Positions 33,714-41,514 of a DNA stretch of 64,000 nt are shown here, one piece after another. A program made the position numbers and the translations under genes. This DNA is from a candidate division KSB1 bacterium (lineage in GTDB: Bacteria > Zhuqueibacterota > Zhuqueibacteria > Zhuqueibacterales > Zhuqueibacteraceae), in assembly GCA_034506175.1 (NCBI GenBank), contig JAPDQB010000013.1, forward strand, positions 61,036 through 125,035. Direction: 5' to 3'. The notes under the pieces were generated by a model. The model did no database searches. It saw only the letters and a list, made by a program, of their open reading frames with translations, and was not told the DNA's origin. Position 1 is the first letter of the stretch. Every line of letters begins with the position of its first letter.

Positions 33714-34592
33714 ATGAGCTCGAGTTTCTTTTACAGCCTCCGCGAAGGCCTCGATGGTTTTCGCCGCGCCAAATTGGCTTCGTTCATTGCCTTGATGACA
33801 ATGACATTTGCGCTGCTGCTGCTTGGCGTTCTCACTATCGCCACGGTGAATTTGGTGAGCCTGGGCGACGCTCTAAAAAGCCGGATCGAGTTCGAGGTTT
33901 TTATCGACAACGCGCTGGATGATGCCGGCATCGTCGAATTGCAGCAACAGGTGCAGCGCGTGCGCGGCGTCGCCGAAGCCCAATTCATTTCCAAGGAAGA
34001 GGCGGCGAAAATTTTCAAAGAAGCATTTGCCCGCGCCGGTGGCAAGGACGGAACAACTTTTCTCGACGTGCTCGACGCCAATCCGCTGCCGGCCTCGTTT
34101 CGCATCACGCTGCAAAAATCGTTTCAAAACAGCGCCTCGGCGCAGCGCGTCGCCGCGGACATTGAAAAGCTGCCTGGCGTCGACGAAGTCGTTTACCGTC
34201 GCGACCTGGCCGAGGCCCTGGACCGTTACCTGCAATGGGCCTTGTTGATCGGTCTCGGGCTTGGCCTGCTGTTTTGCGCCGGCGCGTTCATGCTGGTGAT
34301 CAACGATGTCCGCCTCGTTATTCACGCCAAGCGCCGCCTCATCGAGATCATGCAGCTCGTCGGCGCGACGCGCGCCTTCGTGCGCCGGCCGCTTTTGATG
34401 CAGGGTTTTTTACTGGGCACGCTGGGCGGCTTGATCGCCTCGGGCGGCATTTATCTCGTACATCGCCTGTTGCTCTTTCAGCTCGGTGCCGTGCAGCGCC
34501 TGCCGCAATTTTTTTTCGTGGGCTTGGTTGGCGCCGGCATTTTGTTGGGCATCACCGGCAGCTTTCTCGGAGCGAGGAAATATATTCAATGA
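33714..34592 (+). CDS. ftsX: Cell-division ABC transporter permease FtsX
   Basis: A 292-residue permease with one membrane helix (about 22-45), a large extracytoplasmic domain (about 50-165) with EAQFISKEEAAKIF and LPASFRITL, and three more helices (about 170-285). This is the canonical FtsX plan. FtsX works with FtsE to activate septal amidases. ftsE is on the other strand at 10112-10777, so the usual ftsEX operon is split. Confidence 0.9.
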   Translation: MSSSFFYSLREGLDGFRRAKLASFIALMTMTFALLLLGVLTIATVNLVSLGDALKSRIEFEVFIDNALDDAGIVELQQQVQRVRGVAEAQFISKEEAAKIFKEAFARAGGKDGTTFLDVLDANPLPASFRITLQKSFQNSASAQRVAADIEKLPGVDEVVYRRDLAEALDRYLQWALLIGLGLGLLFCAGAFMLVINDVRLVIHAKRRLIEIMQLVGATRAFVRRPLLMQGFLLGTLGGLIASGGIYLVHRLLLFQLGAVQRLPQFFFVGLVGAGILLGITGSFLGARKYIQ

Positions 34593-34721
34593 TTTTCGAC
34601 GTCACTTTAGATTTTTAATACGCAATTAAAGCACGGTGTGCGTATACCCAAACGTTAATGCCCTTGCCCCAAAATTCGAGAAAACTCATTTGATTCGTCA
34701 TTCGAAGATCAGGAGTCATGC

Positions 34722-36599
34722 ATGAAGATGATGTCAGCGTTGCATTTCAGTCTCGCCATCGCGTGCTTGTTTGTTGCCTGCCAGAAAGAACAAGCCTCGC
34801 TTCGCCAAAGCCAGTTTGAGCCTTTCCTCGAAGAACCCGCCAACGTTCTCGGCCGCGGTCTGGTTGCGCTGCCGACCAATCGCGGCGTTTTTCTGAGCTG
34901 GCGGCAATTACAAGAGGATTCGAGCGGAACCATCTATGAAGTTTATCGCCGTGATCTCGACGCCCCACAAAGCGGAACGCAGATGATCACGCAAACCGCG
35001 CTCACGAGCTTTCTGGACGGCTCGGCGCTGGCCGGACGCGACTACGCTTACGAAATCAAAACGCCGCGCGGACAAGAAACCAACGGCCAAAGCCACGCGC
35101 AAGCCATTGCCAGTTTAAAAGTTTCACCCAGCCGTTATCCCGCCGCGCACGCGCTGGCGTTCGATCTCGGCATGCCCTATCAACACGTGCAAGTGGTGAC
35201 CGGCGATTTGACCGGCGACGGCGAATTTGACGTCGTCATCAAGCACAGCAATTTTTGGGATGTCGATCCGTGGGAAAAAGCCTGGCAGCAATCGCAGGAC
35301 ACTTACAAAATCTCGGCTTTTCTCACCAGCGGCCAGCGCCTGTGGATGATCGATTTGGGCTGGGGCATCGAATCCGGCGTGTTTTACTCGCCGGTCGTGG
35401 TCTGGGATATCGACGCCGATGGCCGCGCCGAAGTTTTGCTGAAAACCTCCAAATCCTCCGACCCCAAGGATTACAGCCAGCAGTTTTTGACCGTTCTCGA
35501 CGGCGAAACTGGCGCGATTAAAAACGAAGCGCCGTGGCCTTCGGCCGAGGGCCTCGGCGGCAATTACAACAGCGACAGCCGAAATTACATCGCCGTCGTT
35601 CACCCCGACGGAAAAAATCCGCACATTCTCATCGCCCGCGGCTTGTATGTCAATCAACGGCTGGTTTGCTATGACAACAAGCTGCAGAAAGTTTGGGAGC
35701 GTCTTATCGACGACGGCACGCACGGCCTGCACAGCCTGCCGATTGCCGATGTGAACGACGACGGCAAGGAAGAAATTATGTGGGGCGAGCATTGCATCGG
35801 CGAGGGCGGCAAAGATTTGTGGATCATCAAAGATCGCATGCCTTATGAAGGCCATCCGGATATTTGTTACGTCGCCGACGTGCTGCCCTGGCGTCCCGGC
35901 AAGGAAATTTATTACTGCCGCGAAGGCTGGTACGGCGACAAAAATGAGCGCATCGGCATGATGCTCGCCGACAACAAGGGAAAACTGATTTGGGCAAATT
36001 GGAATTATCGCCACGTCGACGGCGGCTGGGTTGCGAAAGTTCTTCCCGGCACCGACGGCATGCAATGTTATGCGTATGACATCGGCAAAAAAGTCATCAA
36101 CGAGCAGGGCGTGAAAATCGATACGATCTATCAATATCTTTTCAGCGGCGACGGCAAGCTGTTGGCCGAGCCGGATATGCACGGCAGCTTTCCGCTGGAT
36201 TGGGACGGTGACGGCGTGCGTGAAATCGCCCGGCACGACGGCAGCATCAGCCGGTTCGGCGGCCCGGTCATCGCCAAAGTCGATTCCGGCGCGCTCTTCG
36301 GCGCGGATTTGTTCGGCGATCATCGTGAAGAAATCGTCGTCGCGCCGCTGGACGGCAAGGTTTACATTTATTTCAACACCGAACCCTTGACAGTTTGGCC
36401 GCGGGTGACGCCGCTCGCCGACCGCCAGTATCGCAACGACGTTTCGCGCACCGCCATGCAGCACAATTTGATTCCCTACGAGGGCGGAACCTTGACACCC
36501 TCGGCGGCGCGGTCGTCTGGCGCCAGCGAGGTGAAGACCGCCTCCACCATTGCCGCGAAGAAAGTGAGAACACCTTATGAGCGAACGAACAATGACTGA
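34722..36599 (+). CDS. PL11-like (rhamnogalacturonan lyase family) lipoprotein
   Basis: A 625-residue secreted protein with a lipoprotein signal (LACLFVAC-like, Cys about 20). An N-terminal beta-sandwich (about 40-135) precedes a propeller with repeated Asp-rich loops of the DxDGDGxxE type: GDLTGDGEFDVV, DIDADGRAEVLLKT, DVNDDGKEEI, DWDGDGVREI. This matches family 11 polysaccharide lyases, which cleave rhamnogalacturonan I, or related calcium-binding propellers. Catalysis is not proven from sequence. The last 50 residues are low-complexity and overlap the next gene by 23 bases. Confidence 0.72.
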   Translation: MKMMSALHFSLAIACLFVACQKEQASLRQSQFEPFLEEPANVLGRGLVALPTNRGVFLSWRQLQEDSSGTIYEVYRRDLDAPQSGTQMITQTALTSFLDGSALAGRDYAYEIKTPRGQETNGQSHAQAIASLKVSPSRYPAAHALAFDLGMPYQHVQVVTGDLTGDGEFDVVIKHSNFWDVDPWEKAWQQSQDTYKISAFLTSGQRLWMIDLGWGIESGVFYSPVVVWDIDADGRAEVLLKTSKSSDPKDYSQQFLTVLDGETGAIKNEAPWPSAEGLGGNYNSDSRNYIAVVHPDGKNPHILIARGLYVNQRLVCYDNKLQKVWERLIDDGTHGLHSLPIADVNDDGKEEIMWGEHCIGEGGKDLWIIKDRMPYEGHPDICYVADVLPWRPGKEIYYCREGWYGDKNERIGMMLADNKGKLIWANWNYRHVDGGWVAKVLPGTDGMQCYAYDIGKKVINEQGVKIDTIYQYLFSGDGKLLAEPDMHGSFPLDWDGDGVREIARHDGSISRFGGPVIAKVDSGALFGADLFGDHREEIVVAPLDGKVYIYFNTEPLTVWPRVTPLADRQYRNDVSRTAMQHNLIPYEGGTLTPSAARSSGASEVKTASTIAAKKVRTPYERTNND

Positions 36600-38337
36600 G
36601 CCGTCCGAGGAAAGAAAACTATCCTGGGCGGATTGGAAATTTTTGCCGCTGATCTTTTTGCTCAGCATGGTTTTGAATCTGTGGGGCAACCGTTGGGGCG
36701 CGCCGCATTTCTGGCATCCGGATGAAATCGTCTCCCGCGCCATCAGCATGTTCGGCAACCGCGAGATCAATCCGCATCACTTTGCCTACGGCGGCTTGCA
36801 TTATTACACCGTCTGGGCCGGCGCCATCATCCCGGTCAAAATTTACGAGCGCTTTGTCGATCCGCCGCCTGCTGCGATTGACTCGCAAGACGGCCGGGCC
36901 TGGTTCGAGCGTGAAAAAGCCCGCGTCATTCAAATGGCGCGAACCCTCTCTGCGCTGATGTCGATGCTCGTTGTCGGATTTACGTTCTTCATCGGCGCGA
37001 AACTGTTCGACAAACGCGCCGGCTACCTCGCCGCGCTCTTCGTGTCGGTGGCCATGGCCTTCGTGGCCATCGCGCATCTTTCCACCGTCGATGCGCCGTC
37101 GAATTTTTGGTACTGGCTGTCGTGCGCGTTCGCCCTGATGATTTGGAAACGCGGCCATCTCAAGTGGTACGTCCTGGCGGCCTTGACCGCCGGTCTCGCC
37201 ATCGGCGTGAAAACCGACCGCCTGATGATTTTGTTTCCCCTGCTCCTCTCGCATTTTCTCCGCCACGAAGGCCTGCAATGGCGTAAATTATTGTTGAGCG
37301 CGATTCTCCTAAAGGTCGGCTTCGTCATCGCCAATCCAACCTTCATCATCGCGCCGTTTGAATTTCTTGACGGCTACACGCGCGATTTGTTTTTCAACGC
37401 CAATCGCGGCGTGCCGGGACAAACTTCTTATTGGCGCATGATGGAATTCATGCAAACCGGCTTGGGCTGGCCGTTATTCGTGCTCGCGCTCATCGGGCTG
37501 GCGTATGCGCTTTATCAGCTCGCGCGGCGGCAAAATACCCAGGCCATTCCTTGGCTTCTCGCCACGGTGGCGCCGTATTTCATCATCTTCGGCGCCAAAT
37601 CGGAAACCGCGCCGTGGTATTTGCCCTTCTTCTTCCCGGCGTTGATGATCTTCGCGGCGCACGCCGTCATCGACTTGATGGGTGCCATCCCGAAACGCCA
37701 TGCCGCTTTCGCCAAAGCCGCGGTTGCGATCATCGTCGTGTATTCTTTTTTAAATTGTGTCGCGCTGGTTTTGCAATTCTCCAACGAATCGCGCTATCTG
37801 GCGGGTGAATGGATTGAAAAAAATGTTCCGGCGAATGCAACCATTCAGATGCTGGCGCGCGGGCCGGTTTTGACGCCCGGAAAGTATCAAATCATTAATC
37901 CGCCGCCGGACAAGGAATTTTATGACTTCGCCCGAGGCTGGGCCGAGAATCTGGCGCGCGACCAAACCTATCAAAAAATCCGCCAGGCCATTCTCGATCT
38001 CGAAAAATGGCTGGGCGGCTTCGGCATGCCCGTGCGCGAAAAACCGTATCAAGCCTGGTTCGACCTCTCGTTTGCCATGTACGAAGACAAACCCGCCAAC
38101 GGCCTGCCGACCGCCGACACCCTGAAAACGCCCGAGCCGGATTACATTCTGCTCATCGAAGATTTGCAATTTAATACTTTAAAGCAACTCAAGGAACCCG
38201 GCTCCGGCTATCAGCTCGCCGCGCAGTTTCGCTACGTCAATCGCCTCGGCGTCCAGCCGTTCTTTGAGTTTGTCAACCCGCCGGTGTATGTGTTTGAGAG
38301 GAGAGAAGGGACGAGCAATAGAGAATCTGAAAATTAG
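36577..38337 (+). CDS. GT39/ArnT-like membrane glycosyltransferase
   Basis: A 586-residue polytopic GT-C transferase, which uses a polyprenyl-phosphate sugar and acts on the outer face of the inner membrane. The first loop has the acidic catalytic pattern WHPDE (about 47-51). About ten hydrophobic helices run to residue 400, followed by a soluble C-terminal region. Relatives include protein O-mannosyltransferases and ArnT; the acceptor is unknown. It overlaps the PL11-like gene, so the two may be co-expressed. Confidence 0.8.
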   Translation: MSERTMTEPSEERKLSWADWKFLPLIFLLSMVLNLWGNRWGAPHFWHPDEIVSRAISMFGNREINPHHFAYGGLHYYTVWAGAIIPVKIYERFVDPPPAAIDSQDGRAWFEREKARVIQMARTLSALMSMLVVGFTFFIGAKLFDKRAGYLAALFVSVAMAFVAIAHLSTVDAPSNFWYWLSCAFALMIWKRGHLKWYVLAALTAGLAIGVKTDRLMILFPLLLSHFLRHEGLQWRKLLLSAILLKVGFVIANPTFIIAPFEFLDGYTRDLFFNANRGVPGQTSYWRMMEFMQTGLGWPLFVLALIGLAYALYQLARRQNTQAIPWLLATVAPYFIIFGAKSETAPWYLPFFFPALMIFAAHAVIDLMGAIPKRHAAFAKAAVAIIVVYSFLNCVALVLQFSNESRYLAGEWIEKNVPANATIQMLARGPVLTPGKYQIINPPPDKEFYDFARGWAENLARDQTYQKIRQAILDLEKWLGGFGMPVREKPYQAWFDLSFAMYEDKPANGLPTADTLKTPEPDYILLIEDLQFNTLKQLKEPGSGYQLAAQFRYVNRLGVQPFFEFVNPPVYVFERREGTSNRESEN

Positions 38338-38391
38338 TTTGCGAAGCGCCCTCATGAAAGGGAAAAATCTAAGCGGACGACGAATTTTCCC

Positions 38392-39240
38392 CTATTTCGA
38401 AGTTCTTTCAAGCGGCAATATATCAATGATATCAGATAACTCCGTTTTTAGTTTGCTGATGAGTTTAGCATCACTTTGTTTTCTTTGAAGCTTTTCATTG
38501 TATTCGCGGAGTGAGTCTCGAAGCGATATCAATTCTACGCCAAGATCACGCTCCGGAGTAATTTCTTGTGCCATCGTTACTAGTGCAATCAAATTTTCAT
38601 CCAACCACTGAGTTTTCACAATTTTCTTGTCTTTAATAGACTGCAAAATAACCTGGAGTTGAGGCCGTAGATTATGAAGAAGCTTTGCTTTATTTTTCTT
38701 AATTTCCATTTTACCGGTTTGGGTATTGGCGACGAGATTGCCCAAGTAACCGAACACAGCGCCAAGCAGGAGGCTGATCCAATCAAATGAGCCTTTTGGC
38801 TCTTTGCTCGCACGAGAAAGTGAAATGATTTGAATCTGTTCAAGTTGCTTGATGACCGTTACTGATTTGGAGCTAACCGCGGAATTAAACTTTCTTACAT
38901 TGGCTTTTGCAATGAGGTTAGATATGCTTGAATTTTTAGCTTGCAAGTAAAAATCGCAAAGCTCACTGCTCGCTGGTGCAATCAATAATGAACAGTTGCT
39001 ATTCTTGATCACTGCAAACTCTAGGCTTACAAACTTTAGATCCAATATTTGCAAGGTGTCCTGCGAGAGGTTGACAATTTCAACGAGTACGAATAATGAA
39101 TCCCCTTCCTGCAACACGGTTTTATCCGAATAAAGATTGATCTTCACTAATTCATTTGATAGTGTCGGAGGCTGCTTAAACGCTGGATAATAAAAGAACA
39201 AAAGTGAGCATACCGCCAACATTAGAAGATAGTTTTTCAT
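38392..39240 (-). CDS. Exported or membrane-anchored hypothetical protein next to two-component genes
   Basis: A 282-residue protein. Residues 1-22 are a signal or membrane anchor; about 30-150 is beta-rich, with VLVEIVNLSQDTLQILDL resembling an Ig-like fold. A membrane helix lies near 163-180 (FDWISLLLGAVFGYLG), then a Lys-rich helical cytoplasmic tail with coiled-coil character. No family recognised. The plan (periplasmic sensor, one helix, cytoplasmic coil) suggests a signal-input protein for the adjacent two-component cluster. AT-rich like the following genes. Confidence 0.65.
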   Translation of the reverse strand: MKNYLLMLAVCSLLFFYYPAFKQPPTLSNELVKINLYSDKTVLQEGDSLFVLVEIVNLSQDTLQILDLKFVSLEFAVIKNSNCSLLIAPASSELCDFYLQAKNSSISNLIAKANVRKFNSAVSSKSVTVIKQLEQIQIISLSRASKEPKGSFDWISLLLGAVFGYLGNLVANTQTGKMEIKKNKAKLLHNLRPQLQVILQSIKDKKIVKTQWLDENLIALVTMAQEITPERDLGVELISLRDSLREYNEKLQRKQSDAKLISKLKTELSDIIDILPLERTSK

Positions 39241-39278
39241 TTTATCTGTTTGAAGATGTGTAATCAAAGTCTTTTAAA

Positions 39279-39824
39279 CTATGATCTCCATAATCGAATT
39301 AAGACAACAACAAAAAAAACCAACAAAGCGACGAAAACCAAACTTTGCACCGCGCTGGCAAATGACGGTTCTCGAACGATTTGCATGACTGAAGAAAAGC
39401 CCTGGAATACTGTCAAAACAACTCCGCCTACAGCCGCCCATTTGCCAATATTGATTCGGCGTTTGTTTTCAAAATACTTTTCTACCCTATGTAACAAAAT
39501 ATCACTTCTAATGGGTTTTTCCACAACATCGACCGGATCAACTTTTAAGGCACGTCCAATAAGATCTTGAACGGCGGTTATGAAAAAGATTTTGACGCCA
39601 CGATGGTTTTGATGAATCTGTCTTGCCAATTCCAAGCCATCCATTTCAGGCATTCTGATATCGGTGATCACCAAATCAATATTCTGATTTTTTAAAATTT
39701 CTAATGCCTTCCGGCCATTATCGACGCTAAAGAAATCATATTTACCGGTATACCCGAATATTTCTTCGAGATCATCCAATATATTTTTTTCGTCGTCGAC
39801 AAAAAGGAGCTTGAGCTTTTTCAT
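39279..39824 (-). CDS. Response-regulator receiver with C-terminal transmembrane hairpin
   Basis: A 181-residue protein. Residues 1-120 are a complete receiver domain: acidic pair FVDDE (about 8-12), phospho-acceptor Asp in ITDIRMPEMDG (about 55), and Lys in EKPI. Residues about 128-180 form two hydrophobic helices with no DNA-binding or enzymatic output. Such a membrane-tethered receiver is unusual; it may sequester phosphate or pass a signal to a membrane partner such as the product of 38392-39240. AGAGAGG precedes the ATG. Confidence 0.78.
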   Translation of the reverse strand: MKKLKLLFVDDEKNILDDLEEIFGYTGKYDFFSVDNGRKALEILKNQNIDLVITDIRMPEMDGLELARQIHQNHRGVKIFFITAVQDLIGRALKVDPVDVVEKPIRSDILLHRVEKYFENKRRINIGKWAAVGGVVLTVFQGFSSVMQIVREPSFASAVQSLVFVALLVFFVVVLIRLWRS

Positions 39825-39837
39825 GATTTACCTCTCT

Positions 39838-41082
39838 TTACAAAGGAAGTCGAACTGTAAAAGTCGTTCCTTTCTCTAGTTGTGATTCTACAGTGATTGT
39901 CCCTCCTAATTCATTGATAATCCGCTGACTGATATATAAACCTATACCCAAACCGCCCTCTTTCGTGGTAAAGTAAGGCGTAAATATTCTTTGAAGATTT
40001 TCCTTAGAAATTCCGGTTCCATCGTCGATGATTCGAATAAATGTCTCTTTTTCGTCTTGCCAAGTTTTAATTCGCATATTGCCATGATCTGCAATTGCAT
40101 CTGCCGCGTTATCCAATAAGTTAACCAAGACCTGGCTTAGTCTATTAGGCGAGGTTTTTATCGGTTTCAAATTTTGATCATAGTTCTTGTTCACTACAGC
40201 TTTGTGCTTGACTTTATTCCGTACAATTTCTAAAGCATCTTCCAGCAGATGATTGACATTAACGAGCTCTATCTCTCCCGTATCAATGGCAGCAAATCGC
40301 TTTAAGCTCATAACAATTGACCTAAGCCGTTCCGCCATTTCCAGGGGAAGTTGGATGCTTTTCTCTAAACGATCAATAATAAAATCGGCGTTTAGACGTT
40401 TTGTTTTGCTTAAGAGTAACCGGTTATCGTCTTTGAATTCGATCAAAAATTGTTTGAAGTCAAGCACATAATCTTGGAGCATCTTAAGCTTCGTAATAAT
40501 GGTGTTAAGGGGATTATTTATTTCATGAGTGATGCCCGCTGTCAATGTTCCGAGTTCTGCTAACTTCTCGCTTTGTAGTAATTGTCTCTCTTGCTCATGA
40601 ACCCGCACAAATATCCTGATAACCGATAAATAGAGTTCCAACTTATAAACGTCAAAGATATAGCCCCCTACGACTTCATCCTTTGACTTCACGAGCTGTT
40701 TACAAATGACCAGAATCTTTTTGGTATTATTAATGACAAGTGGAATGGCGGCGATGGCCTCCACGAATAACATTTTATTCTTTAGTGCCTCTTCTCTCTG
40801 TGTCGATTTTGCCTTTCCTGCCTCAAAAGCGGATTTCATTAACGAAGCAAAATCTTCATACTTCGGTTCTACATCGAGAAGGTCTCTTTTGAATGCAGCG
40901 GTTTTTCGAAAATTAATTCCGTCATCGGTTTCGTAAAGATAAAGACAATTGAAGTCGAATATATAAACCAGAACTACCCATAACATCCCGAGATCTGAAG
41001 AACTTGCGCTTGCAACTGTTCGCAAAGCTTCGACATTCTTTTCAATAAATTGTGCAAAACTTGTATCTAACGACTCTTTCAT
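39838..41082 (-). CDS. Sensor histidine kinase (GAF-like input)
   Basis: A 414-residue cytoplasmic kinase without membrane helices. A GAF-like input region spans about 20-160. HisKA has the phospho-His in GITHEINNPLNTI (about 192), the N box is NLLDNAADAI and the G boxes are DDGTGIS and GGLGIGLYIS. It sits between a lone receiver and the membrane-tethered receiver, 13 bases from the latter and 2 bases from the former. Confidence 0.88.
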   Translation of the reverse strand: MKESLDTSFAQFIEKNVEALRTVASASSSDLGMLWVVLVYIFDFNCLYLYETDDGINFRKTAAFKRDLLDVEPKYEDFASLMKSAFEAGKAKSTQREEALKNKMLFVEAIAAIPLVINNTKKILVICKQLVKSKDEVVGGYIFDVYKLELYLSVIRIFVRVHEQERQLLQSEKLAELGTLTAGITHEINNPLNTIITKLKMLQDYVLDFKQFLIEFKDDNRLLLSKTKRLNADFIIDRLEKSIQLPLEMAERLRSIVMSLKRFAAIDTGEIELVNVNHLLEDALEIVRNKVKHKAVVNKNYDQNLKPIKTSPNRLSQVLVNLLDNAADAIADHGNMRIKTWQDEKETFIRIIDDGTGISKENLQRIFTPYFTTKEGGLGIGLYISQRIINELGGTITVESQLEKGTTFTVRLPL

Positions 41083-41084
41083 TT

Positions 41085-41513
41085 TTACTCCATCATGTCA
41101 GCTTTTGCGAGTGTCAGTAGTTTATCAGTAACTTCATCAAAAGGAGCTGGTTTCTGAAAAATTTCGTTCACGCCAAGCTGTCTAATACTCTCTGAAAGCC
41201 TTTGATCGGTTACTGCCGTTAAAACAACCATCGGAACCTCCGGTGCCGTTTTCATATCCAGAATTTGGTTCCGTCTGATCATGTGAAGCAATATAGCACC
41301 GGCTTTGCGCGGCTCAACATCTTTACCAATCTTATTTCCAGGCGGGAACATAATATCTAAAACGATCAAATTGTAAGTATTTTCCTGAAGTCGATTAATT
41401 GCCTCATCGCCATTAGAGGCGAGATCTATCTCAATATTATGATCTTGTAGTTGCTGAAAATAAGGAGTAACACTCCAATCTTCGTCTTCGATAAAAAGTA
41501 TCCTTTTCGGCAT
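41085..41513 (-). CDS. Single-domain response regulator
   Basis: A 142-residue receiver with no output domain: FIEDEDW acidic pair, phospho-acceptor Asp in IVLDIMFPPGN (about 51), Thr in VLTAV and Lys in FQKPAPF. An insertion after the acceptor (GNKIGKDVEPRKAG) is longer than usual. It likely relays phosphate between the two kinases that flank it. Start chosen at 41513, where the receiver begins. Confidence 0.83.
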   Translation of the reverse strand: MPKRILFIEDEDWSVTPYFQQLQDHNIEIDLASNGDEAINRLQENTYNLIVLDIMFPPGNKIGKDVEPRKAGAILLHMIRRNQILDMKTAPEVPMVVLTAVTDQRLSESIRQLGVNEIFQKPAPFDEVTDKLLTLAKADMME

Positions 41514-41514
41514 T

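Noticed and set aside
35124..36770. 548-codon minus-strand frame opposite the PL11-like gene
   Set aside because: Antisense shadow of the Asp-rich propeller gene; no plausible start site or motif.
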